Numbered from the stretch's first letter, positions 1-10,554 are shown. The stretch is DNA of 64,000 nucleotides from an uncultured Paracoccaceae bacterium (GCA_947493255.1 CANLQK010000005.1:124001-188000), one strand, 5' to 3'. The notes: a model not told the origin generated them from the letters alone. Numbers and translations: made by a program.

Positions 1-3000
1 TCTTTGACGTTACCGGTGATGTCATCGATGAAATCAGTACCAATAATGCTTTCGATCGAGGTCAGTTCATCGCCCTGCGCATCACCACCGATGCCGGTTC
101 CGACGATGATTTCGAACCCGGGGATCTCTTCAGCACCTTCAGCGAACAGATCATTGAGAAACCCTAAGTCGGTAACGGTGGATTGATCCAGAACGATCTC
201 TACCCCTGCGCCAGATGCGGAATAGTCCACGGTGTCAAACCCATTCCCGCCGAACATTTCGTCATTGCCTGCGCCACCAATGAACAGATCATCGCCAGCT
301 ATTTCATTTCCCTCGTCAATTGCTTCGCCGAACAAAGCGTCATCGCCATCGCCGCCGTCGATCGTGTCATCGCCGTCACCGCCTTGAATGGTGTCATCGC
401 CGTCTCCGCCATCTAGCAGATCATCGTCGCCGCCACCGCTGAGGAAATCATCGCCGGCTCCACCGAATACTTCATCGTCACCGTTGCCAGCAAACAAACT
501 GTCTATCCCAGTCCCACCAAAAATTTCGTCTGCACCATTATCACCACTAACAACACTGCCACCGTTGCCCGCAAAAATCTGATCCGCGCCGCTACCGCCA
601 AAAATGCTGTCAAAGTCTTCGTCGTCACCACCGAACAGCACATCTCGGCCTTCACCACCACGTATTATATCCGCGCCAGCGCCCCCATCGATGGTATCTC
701 GGCCTGCATTGCCGCTAATGGAATCGTCATCGGCTCCGCCATTGATACTGTCATTACCATGACCGCCGCCGATGGAATCTGCGCCTGCACCGCCGAAAAT
801 GTCATCACTTTCGGTGCCGCCAAATATTTCGTCGTCACCCCCGCCGCCGAAAAGTCTGTCGCGTCCTTCATCGCCAAAGATTCTGTCATCGCCGGCTTGA
901 CCACGAACCGTATCGTCACCGTTACCGCCGCCGATTAGGTCATCGCCAGCGCCGCCTTCGAGAATGTCGTCATTGTCGAGGTGCACAAAAAATTCGCCTT
1001 GAAATGACAGGTCTTCGAATAATTCCAAAGCGTCAAAAGGGAAGGTTCCTAATTCGTGTCGGTCAAGAATATCTACAGACTGGGGAACAGCGGCGGTGAA
1101 AATATCACCAAAAATCACGTCATCGCCTTCTCCACCAAAGACTTCGTCATTGCCGTTGTCGCCGCCTAAAATGTCATCGCCAGTGCCACCAATGACCGTG
1201 TCATCGTCTTCACCTGCAAGGACAAAGTCCTGATTTGCGGACCCTGTGATGATGTCGTCGCCCGCACCGCCTTCTACAAACTCCACAAAGCCAAAATTCG
1301 GCGCTGCTGAGGTCGGACTAAATGCGGCCTCATCGACTGCAGTTCCTTCGATGTCTGCGGCCGTGTTGGTAAAGATAATGTCGTCGCCGTCACCACCAGA
1401 AATCACATCAAGGCCGTCGCCGCCTTGGATGGTGTCATCGCCAACATCACCATTGATCAAGTCGCGGTCGTCGCCGCCGAATAGGGCGTCGTCGCCGTCG
1501 TCGCCTACAATGACGTCTTCGCCATCACCGCCTTCGACGACATCATCGCCAGTCCCACCAAAAAGGATATCGTTGCCGTCTCCGCCGTCGATGTCATCAT
1601 TCCCAGCATCACCAGAAATGAAATCATTACCGTCGTCGCCTTCGTCACCGTTGCCGCCGTCGGAGACGACAGTGTCCCCCCCGCGCAAGAAATCGTCGCC
1701 TTCGCCCCCAAAGATGGCGTCATCACCGTCTTGGCCCCAGATGCTATCATCCCCATCATCCCCGACCAGTTCATCGCTACCGTCTCCGCCTTTGATTTCG
1801 TCGTCACCGTCGCCACCAGAAACACCGTCATTGCCAGACGATCCCTGAACAGTATCGTCACCGTCGCCGCCGAATATCAGATCGCCATCGTTGGAACCTT
1901 CGTAATTCGCAGCGATATTCGCAAAAATTGTATCGTTTCCTGCCCCGCCACTGAGGGTGTCGGAATCATCCCCCCCTTCAATGTGGTCATCGCCCGCGCC
2001 ACCATCGATGCTATCTTCGCCGTCGCCCCCTGAAAGAGAGTTCGCACCATCATCACCGATGATTGTGTCATTAACATCCGACCCTATAACGTTCTCGAAA
2101 TTCGAGATCGTGCTGCCCAACCCAGAGACGAAATCAAGGGTTCCCAATGCCAAATTAACGGTCGTACCCGAAGACTCTTCGCGGATTTCAAGTGTGTCGT
2201 TTCCGTCCCCACCATCTAAGACGTCAACACCACCGTTATAAATAACCGTGTCGTCACCATCGCCCGCTGCGATGGTGTTATCGCTACTACTCCCTGCAAT
2301 CGTGTCGTCTAAATCAGACCCGATGACGTTTTCAAAGTTGGCATAGGTGTCACCATTTGCGTCACCACCAGACCCAGAATTTGATTGGAGGCTCAAAATC
2401 ACCCCTGCTTCGGCATTGGCAAATGACAGCGTATCGATGCCGTCGGCGCCATCTAGGCTGTCGGCCCCACCTGCGCCTTCAACAGTGTCGTCACCAGATG
2501 TGCCGGTAATCGTTTCATTCTGATCAGTCAGAACGATGTCCAATTCTTCGGTGGCGACCAGTGCGGTTTCGACAAAGGTGTTGTTGGTGAAGGAAACAGC
2601 AACCAGACCATTGTCCAGCAAAGTCGCCACAGGATCACCGAAATTACCGCCTGCTGCAACGGCGACAGTGAACGCGTCGCCCAAGGCATTGCCGCTTGCA
2701 TCATAGCGACGGCCAAGCATACCGGTTTCGTCATTGTTATTGCGTTCCCAGAACACAATAAACCCGCCGTCTGACAGCGCGACAACATCTGGGTCGCGGT
2801 TACGGTCCCCGTTGTTGTTACCAAAATCCAATCCGGCCATCACGTCAAATACAGGCGTGACCTCAACACCATTGGCATCGAATATGTGGATATTGATGTC
2901 GTTATCGTCGAAATTTGCCGCAGTGTTTTGGAAGCTGCGGTACACCAAAACAAAGCCGCCGCCCGTCAACGCGGCAGAGTTTGGTTCGGCAACCGTGCCT

Positions 3001-3704
3001 TCGTCAGCGGAAATTGACTGCCCTGCTGCAACTTCAGTCCCGTCTGGCGCGATGATCACAAATTCAATCGCATTGCCCGGCGAGGCACCTGCGCCATCAG
3101 AATCCACTGCAATAAGGCGATTGCCATTGGCCAAAATCTCTGCCGTTTGTTCGGACCCTGACCCGAACAGGATTTCAGTGGACGTTTGGGTTGGCGTTGC
3201 AGTGTCCAAGTCTGCGAAGGTCACCACGCTGGTCGCTGGCGTGCCGGTGTCCAACAACAGGTGAACTTGCAGATCAGCCAATGACGTACCTGTTAAAGAA
3301 GGTTCCCGATTGTCATCTGCGTTACCGCTGATGCTGAGTTGATGGCTCACATCGTTCGTTTGTGTCGCCACACCATCGACAATGGAAAACGATTGAACCT
3401 GCGTTGTCCCATTGGGGGACAGCATCGGATAGGCCACGATGAGGATATTGTTTTCAACCGCAAGGATTTCAATCGGAACCTGGTCGCCCAGACTGTTGGT
3501 CGCAAGCGTGATCTCACCCCCAAGCGGGTTGCCGAATTGATCATAGTGTTGGGCGCGCAATGAACCGCCAATGTTGTAAGCCGTCACAAATGTTCCATCC
3601 GACATCGTCGTGATGTTTTGAGTTTGGTCTGTTCCAGAAACTGTGCTGGTCTGGCCTACGTTGTTGAAAACTTGGGGTGTTGCGATGGTCATGTTGGCGT
3701 CCAT
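1..3704 (-). CDS. Giant RTX/hemolysin-type calcium-binding repeat protein, partial (C-terminus beyond left edge)
   Basis: Minus frame starting at ATG 3704 (MDANMTIATPQVFNNVGQTSTVSG...) stays open to base 3; dozens of GGxGxDxx nonapeptides (e.g. GGDGDDTIDGGDGDDALFG, GGAGDDFLSGGGDDDLLDGG). The ORF track lists no ORF in this frame, consistent with edge truncation. Confidence 0.9.
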   Translation of the reverse strand, partial: MDANMTIATPQVFNNVGQTSTVSGTDQTQNITTMSDGTFVTAYNIGGSLRAQHYDQFGNPLGGEITLATNSLGDQVPIEILAVENNILIVAYPMLSPNGTTQVQSFSIVDGVATQTNDVSHQLSISGNADDNREPSLTGTSLADLQVHLLLDTGTPATSVVTFADLDTATPTQTSTEILFGSGSEQTAEILANGNRLIAVDSDGAGASPGNAIEFVIIAPDGTEVAAGQSISADEGTVAEPNSAALTGGGFVLVYRSFQNTAANFDDNDINIHIFDANGVEVTPVFDVMAGLDFGNNNGDRNRDPDVVALSDGGFIVFWERNNNDETGMLGRRYDASGNALGDAFTVAVAAGGNFGDPVATLLDNGLVAVSFTNNTFVETALVATEELDIVLTDQNETITGTSGDDTVEGAGGADSLDGADGIDTLSFANAEAGVILSLQSNSGSGGDANGDTYANFENVIGSDLDDTIAGSSSDNTIAAGDGDDTVIYNGGVDVLDGGDGNDTLEIREESSGTTVNLALGTLDFVSGLGSTISNFENVIGSDVNDTIIGDDGANSLSGGDGEDSIDGGAGDDHIEGGDDSDTLSGGAGNDTIFANIAANYEGSNDGDLIFGGDGDDTVQGSSGNDGVSGGDGDDEIKGGDGSDELVGDDGDDSIWGQDGDDAIFGGEGDDFLRGGDTVVSDGGNGDEGDDGNDFISGDAGNDDIDGGDGNDILFGGTGDDVVEGGDGEDVIVGDDGDDALFGGDDRDLINGDVGDDTIQGGDGLDVISGGDGDDIIFTNTAADIEGTAVDEAAFSPTSAAPNFGFVEFVEGGAGDDIITGSANQDFVLAGEDDDTVIGGTGDDILGGDNGNDEVFGGEGDDVIFGDIFTAAVPQSVDILDRHELGTFPFDALELFEDLSFQGEFFVHLDNDDILEGGAGDDLIGGGNGDDTVRGQAGDDRIFGDEGRDRLFGGGGDDEIFGGTESDDIFGGAGADSIGGGHGNDSINGGADDDSISGNAGRDTIDGGAGADIIRGGEGRDVLFGGDDEDFDSIFGGSGADQIFAGNGGSVVSGDNGADEIFGGTGIDSLFAGNGDDEVFGGAGDDFLSGGGDDDLLDGGDGDDTIQGGDGDDTIDGGDGDDALFGEAIDEGNEIAGDDLFIGGAGNDEMFGGNGFDTVDYSASGAGVEIVLDQSTVTDLGFLNDLFAEGAEEIPGFEIIVGTGIGGDAQGDELTSIESIIGTDFIDDITGNVK

Positions 3705-3991
3705 TTTTCTGTCGGTTTGTTTGTCTACGTCTTGCGGCGCAGATTTATTCTTGGAGGAGGCGTTGAGTTGAGTGATCGGTTCAGACCACTAATCGGATTG
3801 CCCTCAAACGGGCTCGATGGGGCGAACGCGCCCTTTTTGATTTTGAAATCAAGATCTTTGTGTGTGTCATTTGCATTCGACGATCCGTTCCAGTCCGCGC
3901 TCTAATTTTGCAAAATCAGCGCGTTGTGTTGCGTGAGTGGTGGACGCGTACGAGATTGCCGTTGGTCTGGATAATGCGTTTTTTGATGTAC

Positions 3992-4015
3992 ACCATCCCC
4001 TGATCAGGTGATGGT
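3992..4015. promoter_or_regulatory. 24-bp near-perfect palindrome upstream of response regulator
   Basis: ACCATCCCCTGATCAGGTGATGGT, one mismatched pair, between the divergent RTX gene and the response regulator. Confidence 0.5.
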
Positions 4016-4077
4016 CTTGGGCACCTTGATGATCAATTTGCTATCGACCGCCGTCTTTCCAGGAAGAAAGGGATCAG

Positions 4078-4725
4078 ATGATACGCGTTGCTGTTGTAGA
4101 AGACGATCCAGTCATGCGCGGGGTACTTTGCGACGCCGTTCATGCATGCTCTGACATGCAGTTGATCGGTCAGGAAGATAACGCGACCTCTGCATCCGTG
4201 ATGATCGAAAAAGGTGGGTATGACGTACTTTTGTGCGACCTCGGCCTGCCCGATGGCAGCGGTTTAGATCTTATTCGACAAGAAACCAAAACTGGGCGCG
4301 ATACCGACATCATGGTGATTACGATGTTCGCCAATCACAAGAATATCATCGATGCGATCAAAGCCGGCGCGCGCGGATACTTGTTGAAAGATGAGCGGAT
4401 CGAAGACTGCATTGAAGCGATCTATAATATTCGCCGTGGCGGCTCTCCGATTAGCCCAATCATTGCGCGGCAACTCTTGTTACATATCGAACCTGATATG
4501 TCCGCTGACCCGAAACCACAAAAGGCACCATTGACGGATCGGGAATATGAAGTGTTGAATTTGTTGTCACGTGGGCTGTCAAATGCAGACTGTGCTGATG
4601 TGTTGTCCATTTCGGCGAACACTGTTGGAACGCATGTTAAAAACATCTATCGCAAGCTTGAGGTAAACAACCGTGCAGAAGCTGTGTTCGAAGCATCGGC
4701 AAAGGGATGGCTCGCCAAATTTTAG
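4078..4725 (+). CDS. NarL/FixJ (LuxR-type HTH) response regulator
   Basis: Receiver domain (VVEDDPVMRGVL, LLCDLGLPDGSGLDLI, KAGARGYLLKDE) plus C-terminal LTDREYEVLNLLSRGLSNADCADVLSISANTVGTHVKNIYRKLEV. Confidence 0.95.
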   Translation: MIRVAVVEDDPVMRGVLCDAVHACSDMQLIGQEDNATSASVMIEKGGYDVLLCDLGLPDGSGLDLIRQETKTGRDTDIMVITMFANHKNIIDAIKAGARGYLLKDERIEDCIEAIYNIRRGGSPISPIIARQLLLHIEPDMSADPKPQKAPLTDREYEVLNLLSRGLSNADCADVLSISANTVGTHVKNIYRKLEVNNRAEAVFEASAKGWLAKF

Positions 4726-6604
4726 GGCGTGGTTTGACCAATTTGCGGTAAGTTGTTTGTTCGCGATTTGGATTTTGCTTGGTTGGACAAGCGTGCCCTT
4801 CGCGCAACCGTTAAGCCAAGTTGAAGTAACAGCGACATCTTCTGGAAACATCGTCGAATTTCTTGATGGTGACTACGCTGTCTTTGCAGGTACTCAACGT
4901 TCAGACGCGTCTGACTGGGAATTGCGCAGCACTCCGAATATCGACTTCGAAAACAAGTCTGGTCAGGGTTCAGCTGAATACAAGTCTATGGTTGGGCGAT
5001 TTCAAGTTCACCGTGATCTTCTCGGTGAGGAGTTTGTTGCAATCCACCTAATAGGGATACGAGGCAATATTTCGGTCTCGGTGAATGGCACTGAGTTGTT
5101 CCGAAATTATGCCGAAGTGACGGATCAAAAAAATTCCTGGTACCGCCCCTTCCTAATTCCCGTGCCTGAATCCGTACTCAAAACCGGAGTGAATGAACTA
5201 GAAATTCATTCTTTCACCATAAAGACTGCTGGTATTGGGCGCGTTTTCATTGGGTCAAACGTTGCCCTGCAGGCGAAACAATACACACGTTATTTCTGGC
5301 ACATCTCGGCCCCGCGCGCTGCAAATTTTGCAATGCTCGCGATTGGGATTTTGGTTTTTCTATTTTGGATCGCACAACGAAAAGAGATCGAATTGCTTTG
5401 GCTGTCTATCTCCGTGGCGTTCTTCTTTATCAGAAATCATCAATATTATACGGAAGAGATCCCGTTCCATTATAAGCTCTATTCGGACATCACCGTATGC
5501 GCGAACTACATCTCACTGGTGTCGCTTGCTGCATTTTATCTTTGCTACATCAAATTTCCGCATCGCAATAAAATAATAGCGTTGATGTTCCTTGTGGGCC
5601 TGCCGGTCGTCGTGCGCCATCTTTTCATAAACTTCAGTCTTTCGATCTATCTCACCTCAGCAATTGTGCTTTCGCTGGTCGCCGTTGTCGCGTTCCGTGA
5701 CATGCTGCGAAACCGGACACTTGAACGCGGGGTTTTGGGCCTTGGTGTTAGCGTCTTACCGATTGCCAGTTTGCATGATCTTGTCATGTTGATTTTGCAC
5801 AAGGGAAATGGCCATGCGATGTACTTCGCCGTTTTCTGTGGTGCGATCTATTCGGTCGCCTTTGTTACTTCATTTGGCCGACGGTCTATCAATGCCATTA
5901 GCGCATTGGAACATTCGCAAATCGTACTCGAAAAACGTGTCGCGGACACCCGTACTGAATTAATGAAAAGTGAGGCAAAGCGACGAGAGTTGCTTCTAAA
6001 ACAGGTTATGGCAACCGAACGCGAACGACTAATGCAAGAAATGCATGACGGAATTGGTTCCAACCTAACGACGGCTCTCGCGGTGGCACGTCAACAAAAG
6101 CAACCGACTGAAACAATATCGGTTTTATCCCGAGCTCTTGGAGATCTCAAACTAACGGTAGACTCGCTTGAACCTGTGGAAGGCGACATAATGGTTCTTC
6201 TTGGGAACTTGCGTCACCGAATGGCAAAGGATCTTAACGATGCCGGCATCACCTGCAAATGGGAAGTCAAGGACTGCAAGCCAATCCAGTGGCTTGATGC
6301 GACCAATGCTTTGCATGTTTTGCGTATCCATAACGAAGCCATCAGTAATTGTCTGGCACATTCAAACGCGAAAACCATTCGGATCGGTTGTTATGAGAAG
6401 GTTGAAAACGATGTGCTTGGAATACAGACCTACATTATAGACGATGGTGACGGCTTTGACGCCCAGTTGGCGGAAAAAGGCAAAGGTCTGGTGAACATGC
6501 GCGCACGGGCAGCGTCCCTTCATGGGATGCTGAGTTGTAACTCGAAACTTGGACAAGGGACTGATGTTCGCCTTTGGATTCCTTACGTTCGCCAAACACC
6601 GTAA
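4673..6604 (+). CDS. 7TMR-DISM-like membrane sensor histidine kinase (HisKA_3/HATPase)
   Basis: N-terminal signal and extracellular domain, several TM helices, RERLMQEMHDGIGSNLTTAL H-box, DDGDGFD...KGKGLVNMRARAASLHG ATPase motifs; start overlaps the response regulator, so the true start may be further in. Confidence 0.88.
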   Translation: MQKLCSKHRQRDGSPNFRAWFDQFAVSCLFAIWILLGWTSVPFAQPLSQVEVTATSSGNIVEFLDGDYAVFAGTQRSDASDWELRSTPNIDFENKSGQGSAEYKSMVGRFQVHRDLLGEEFVAIHLIGIRGNISVSVNGTELFRNYAEVTDQKNSWYRPFLIPVPESVLKTGVNELEIHSFTIKTAGIGRVFIGSNVALQAKQYTRYFWHISAPRAANFAMLAIGILVFLFWIAQRKEIELLWLSISVAFFFIRNHQYYTEEIPFHYKLYSDITVCANYISLVSLAAFYLCYIKFPHRNKIIALMFLVGLPVVVRHLFINFSLSIYLTSAIVLSLVAVVAFRDMLRNRTLERGVLGLGVSVLPIASLHDLVMLILHKGNGHAMYFAVFCGAIYSVAFVTSFGRRSINAISALEHSQIVLEKRVADTRTELMKSEAKRRELLLKQVMATERERLMQEMHDGIGSNLTTALAVARQQKQPTETISVLSRALGDLKLTVDSLEPVEGDIMVLLGNLRHRMAKDLNDAGITCKWEVKDCKPIQWLDATNALHVLRIHNEAISNCLAHSNAKTIRIGCYEKVENDVLGIQTYIIDDGDGFDAQLAEKGKGLVNMRARAASLHGMLSCNSKLGQGTDVRLWIPYVRQTP

Positions 6605-6947
6605 ACTCTACTGAAAAATCCAAACAATTCTTCTGCGAATTTGTCGCCCGATTAGAGAGCTTAAGACTGGTCAAATCCAAAAATTGAACGGCCGAACTTC
6701 TGCCCCACTAAAATTCCCTTTGCATCAAGATCCAAGTCCTTGCGGAAATAACCTGCATCGCCCTTTCGGCGTGCGAATTTCTAATCCGCTCAATTCCTTT
6801 ACTGAAATTTTGTTTACTGCGTTACCAACCGCTCGAAGCAGGCGAGCAAGTCGCGTTCAATGCACGCTCGCGGCCATCATCGGCACGATCCCAGCAAGGG
6901 CACCCCTATGATCAACCTAGGCGAGATCGACTGCTACTTTGCAACGT

Positions 6948-7370
6948 CTACCACTCTTGCTTCGACGCATTGTTTTTGGGTTTTCCGCCGTTGATACAAA
7001 ATGCATGCAGCTTGTTACCGTCCAGATCGCGAACATATGCGCCAAAGTAATTCTCGGCGTAGTCTCTCAATCCCGGTTTACCTTCATCGTACCCACCCAG
7101 TGCTAAGGCGGTTCTATGAAATGCAATTACGGCATTTTGATCTTTGGCCCCGAACATGAGTTGGGAGCCATTTCCAACACTCGCATCCTTCTTGTTGTAA
7201 GGTTTTATCACCCAGAATGTTGGCGGCTGCCCTTTTGCTCCGTAACCGACCTCGACATCATTTCCGGCGGTGCGATACATGTTCAGAACTGCTAAAATGT
7301 CATCATAGAACGCCGTAGCCGCAGCTAGATCGTTTGTTCCGACGCAAACTGCCGTTAGCATAGTTTTCAT
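6948..7370 (-). CDS. VOC/glyoxalase-fold family protein
   Basis: MLTAVCVGTNDLAAATAFYDDILAVL ... FHRTALALGGYDEGKPGLRDY...YFGAYVRDLDGNKLHAFC, typical VOC pattern. Confidence 0.88.
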   Translation of the reverse strand: MKTMLTAVCVGTNDLAAATAFYDDILAVLNMYRTAGNDVEVGYGAKGQPPTFWVIKPYNKKDASVGNGSQLMFGAKDQNAVIAFHRTALALGGYDEGKPGLRDYAENYFGAYVRDLDGNKLHAFCINGGKPKNNASKQEW

Positions 7371-7422
7371 CCCTAGTTTGAAGCGTACGAATGCATCGCA
7401 AATAAGCTAACGCAGCCGTTAT

Positions 7423-9807
7423 CTACCCAACACTTTTGATATGTGGAATTTTGCGACCGCGGGACAACTCACTGGCGGAATTCACCAACGCGTCAGCGTC
7501 AATACGGAAGTGGCGATACAGATCGCCAATGGTTCCGGTTTGGCCAAAATGTTCGACGCCATGCGAAATCGTTTGATGTCCCCAAACACCTCCTAACCAT
7601 GACAGCGTGGCGGGGTGTCCGTCGATAACCGTGATTAGGACACAGTTGCGTTGCAGGTCCTTCAGCAACGTCTCGATATGCGAGGCGGCTTGTTTGTTGC
7701 CATTGGCCCGTGCGCGCTGTGCTGCTGTCCACCCTGCGTTCAGCCGGTCGGCTGAGGTGACGGCCAGGACGCCGACATCGCGACGGCCTTGACCGATTGC
7801 GCCCGCCGCTTTGATGGCTTCAGGGGCCACGGCCCCTTGGTAGGCGATGACAACTTCGCAATTCGGACCCGGTTTGCGTAGCCAATAGGCGCCATCGATT
7901 GCGCCCTGTTTAAAGGCATCGTCGGCACGTTCGCCGGGTTGTTCAATTGGATTGGTTGTCAGGCGCAGGTACACTGAACCACCGGTTTCGTCACGCAGCC
8001 ATGTGCGCTCATCTGGGTCGCCTTCTCCGTCCTTTTGCAAGTAGGCGAAGGCCCATTCCATGATCGCGGCTAACTCGTCCGCAAACGCGGGCTCAAACGC
8101 GGCCAGACCATCCTGGGACATGCCAATCAAGGGGGAGGCGATGGATTGGTGCGCACCGCCTTCTGGTGCCAGTGTAACACCTGACGGGGTACCAACGATC
8201 ATGAACCGAGCGTCCTGATAGCAGGCGTAGTTCAACGCATCCAAACCGCGTGACACGAAGGGGTCATAGACAGTGCCGATGGGGATCAGGCGTTTGCCAA
8301 AGACCGAGTGCGACAGCCCCGCAGCGGCCAGCAGGAGAAAGAGGTTCATCTCTGCGATGCCAAGTTCGATATGCTGACCTTCTGGGGTGAACTCCCATTT
8401 GGCGGTGGATGGGATATTTTCAGACTTAAACGTGTCTTCTTGATGATCGCGTGCAAATAGTTTGCGCCGGTTCACCCATGGGCCAAGGTTGGTTGTGCCG
8501 GTGACGTCGGGGGAGGTAGTCACGATGCGTTCAGCCAACGAGCTGTCACCTTTGGAGAGGTCATCGAGGATTTTACCGAACGCCATTTGCGTGGAAATTT
8601 CGCGGTCCGAGGCCAATTGGATTGAAGGAACATCGAGTGTTTCGTCGCTGTAGCGGCGCGGGCCTTTGGCGAAGAACGGTGTTTTTGCTAGTTTGACTTC
8701 AAAGGCTGCGGGGTCGGCGATTGTCGCGAACTTGTCCCATTCTCTCCCTTCTGGCACGCCCATGTGTTTTTGCCATTCCGCCATTTGGGTTTTGTTCATC
8801 AACCCACCGTGGTTATCCTTGTGACCGGCAATCGGGGTGCCCCAGCCTTTGATCGTGTAGGCCAAGAAGCAAACCGGGCGGTCGTGGTCGATTGCCGCAA
8901 AAGTGTCGGCCATCGTCTGCACGCAGTTACCACCAAGGTTTTCCATCAACGCGGCCAGTTCATCGTCACTGCGCCGTTCGATCAACGCGGTGATATCACC
9001 CTGATCACCAAGCGCATCCATCAAACGTTCCCGCCAGACGGCGCCGCCCATGAAAGTCAGCGCCGAATACAGTTGATTGGGGCAATCATCGATCCATTGG
9101 CGTAGCTTTTCGCCGCCCGGCTCATCAAATGCAGCCCGTTGCAGTACACCGTATTTGACACGTACGACATCCCAGCCGAATGCATCGAAAATTTGCTCTA
9201 CGCGCCTGAACAGACCCTCGCGCACAACGCCATCTAAGGATTGGCGGTTGTAGTCGATGATCCACCAACAATTGCGAAGGTCGTTCTTCCAGCCCTCTTG
9301 TAGGGCTTCGTAAATATTACCTTCGTCCAGCTCCGCGTCACCCACAAGTGCTATCATGCGGCCCATCTTTTGATCGGCGCCCCATGTCTTGGCTTGAATG
9401 TAGTCTTGCACAATCGAGGCAAACGATGTGACCGCGACACCAAGCCCAACCGAACCCGTTGAGAAATCCACATCATCGATATCTTTAGTGCGCGACGGGT
9501 AGCTTTGCACACCGCCCAACCCGCGAAAATTCTCCATCTTCTCGCGCGTTTGATGGCCCATCAAATATTGGATCGCATGAAAAATCGGCGAAGCATGGGG
9601 TTTGACCGCCACGCGGTCCTCGGGACGCAAAGTTTGGAAATACAGCGCCGTCATGATCGACACCATCGACGCCGATGACGCCTGATGTCCGCCCACCTTG
9701 ATGCCGTCCGCCTTAAGGCGAATGTGGTTAGCGTTATGGATCATCCAATGGGACAGCCACAAAAGGCGTTGTTCGATAGTTTTGAGGTGGTCGTTTTGTG
9801 TATTCAT
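7423..9807 (-). CDS. Transketolase / pyruvate dehydrogenase E1-like (AceE-like) ThDP enzyme
   Basis: About 790 aa; GGHQASSASMVSIMTALYF, GDAELDEGNIYEALQEGWKNDLRNCWWIIDYNRQSLDG ThDP motif, ELGIAEMNLFLLLAAAGLS. Start refined to MNTQND (9807). Confidence 0.85.
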   Translation of the reverse strand: MNTQNDHLKTIEQRLLWLSHWMIHNANHIRLKADGIKVGGHQASSASMVSIMTALYFQTLRPEDRVAVKPHASPIFHAIQYLMGHQTREKMENFRGLGGVQSYPSRTKDIDDVDFSTGSVGLGVAVTSFASIVQDYIQAKTWGADQKMGRMIALVGDAELDEGNIYEALQEGWKNDLRNCWWIIDYNRQSLDGVVREGLFRRVEQIFDAFGWDVVRVKYGVLQRAAFDEPGGEKLRQWIDDCPNQLYSALTFMGGAVWRERLMDALGDQGDITALIERRSDDELAALMENLGGNCVQTMADTFAAIDHDRPVCFLAYTIKGWGTPIAGHKDNHGGLMNKTQMAEWQKHMGVPEGREWDKFATIADPAAFEVKLAKTPFFAKGPRRYSDETLDVPSIQLASDREISTQMAFGKILDDLSKGDSSLAERIVTTSPDVTGTTNLGPWVNRRKLFARDHQEDTFKSENIPSTAKWEFTPEGQHIELGIAEMNLFLLLAAAGLSHSVFGKRLIPIGTVYDPFVSRGLDALNYACYQDARFMIVGTPSGVTLAPEGGAHQSIASPLIGMSQDGLAAFEPAFADELAAIMEWAFAYLQKDGEGDPDERTWLRDETGGSVYLRLTTNPIEQPGERADDAFKQGAIDGAYWLRKPGPNCEVVIAYQGAVAPEAIKAAGAIGQGRRDVGVLAVTSADRLNAGWTAAQRARANGNKQAASHIETLLKDLQRNCVLITVIDGHPATLSWLGGVWGHQTISHGVEHFGQTGTIGDLYRHFRIDADALVNSASELSRGRKIPHIKSVG

Positions 9808-9871
9808 GCCGAGTCTCCGTTTCAATTACCCTACCAAGGGAACTCAAGTGTTTTGCTGCGTACTCGTTGTG

Positions 9872-9912
9872 TTTTCTGAATTTGTTATTGAATTCCTTCA
9901 AGATTCAGAAAA
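9872..9912. promoter_or_regulatory. 10-bp perfect inverted repeat, candidate Lrp operator
   Basis: TTTTCTGAAT (9872-9881) ... ATTCAGAAAA (9903-9912) in the divergent gap between E1-like gene and lrp. Confidence 0.5.
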
Positions 9913-10385
9913 TGGTAAAGGTTATGGCTAATCTTGATGAAATTGATGTTCGAATCCTGCGGTGCTTACGAGAGGATGGACGGCAATCGATTAATGATCT
10001 GAGTGAAGCAGTAGGGCTTAGCGCGACACCTGTTGCGCGGCGGGTCAAACAACTTGAAGCGTCTGGCGTCATCAAAGGCTATTGTGCGTTGATAGATGAA
10101 GAAAAGTTGGGCTTTGACGTGTCGGTTTTTGTTTCCGTTCAATTGGACAAACAGGTCGACAATGCGTTGGCGACGTTTGAACGGGCCATTCAGTCGATGC
10201 CCGAAGTGGTTGATTGTTGGTTGATGACTGGGAACCGAGACTATTTGCTAAAGATCGTGACATCTGGCCTATCGGGTTTTGAACGTTTTCTTGTTGGGCG
10301 TCTCACCAAAATTGAAGGTGTCGCGTCGATTGAGTCTTCAATTCCTTTACGCCGAGTGAAAGCGGGATTGTCGCGCCAACCATGA
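9912..10385 (+). CDS. Lrp/AsnC family transcriptional regulator
   Basis: LDEIDVRILRCLREDGRQSINDLSEAVGLSATPVARRVKQLEASGVIKGYCALID; divergent from E1-like gene. Confidence 0.93.
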   Translation: MVKVMANLDEIDVRILRCLREDGRQSINDLSEAVGLSATPVARRVKQLEASGVIKGYCALIDEEKLGFDVSVFVSVQLDKQVDNALATFERAIQSMPEVVDCWLMTGNRDYLLKIVTSGLSGFERFLVGRLTKIEGVASIESSIPLRRVKAGLSRQP

Positions 10386-10554
10386 GGAAAGCCGCGTCTG
10401 TGCTTCTTTGACCAAGCCTGACGCAGATTTTGTTTAGCGCGGGTCAGAACGTTGACGATAACCTTTCCCTTAATTGTGCCCGCTTCGATACATGCGGCGA
10501 CTGTTTGCCGGCGCGCCAAATATCGCTGCCGACATTCGGGCATATAGTTCTCCT

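Noticed and set aside
1-2500. CRISPR-like repetitive DNA
   Set aside because: Repeat period and sequence are explained by 9-aa RTX codon repeats; no uniform repeat/spacer structure and no cas genes.
4-3563. Multiple ORFs on both strands over the RTX region (e.g. 1246-1848 plus, 1505-1861 minus)
   Set aside because: Low-complexity shadow frames of the RTX repeats; the true coding frame is minus, open from 3704 to the left edge.
6684-6911. 75-aa plus ORF between kinase and VOC gene
   Set aside because: Composition looks non-coding; no start signal or homology pattern recognised.
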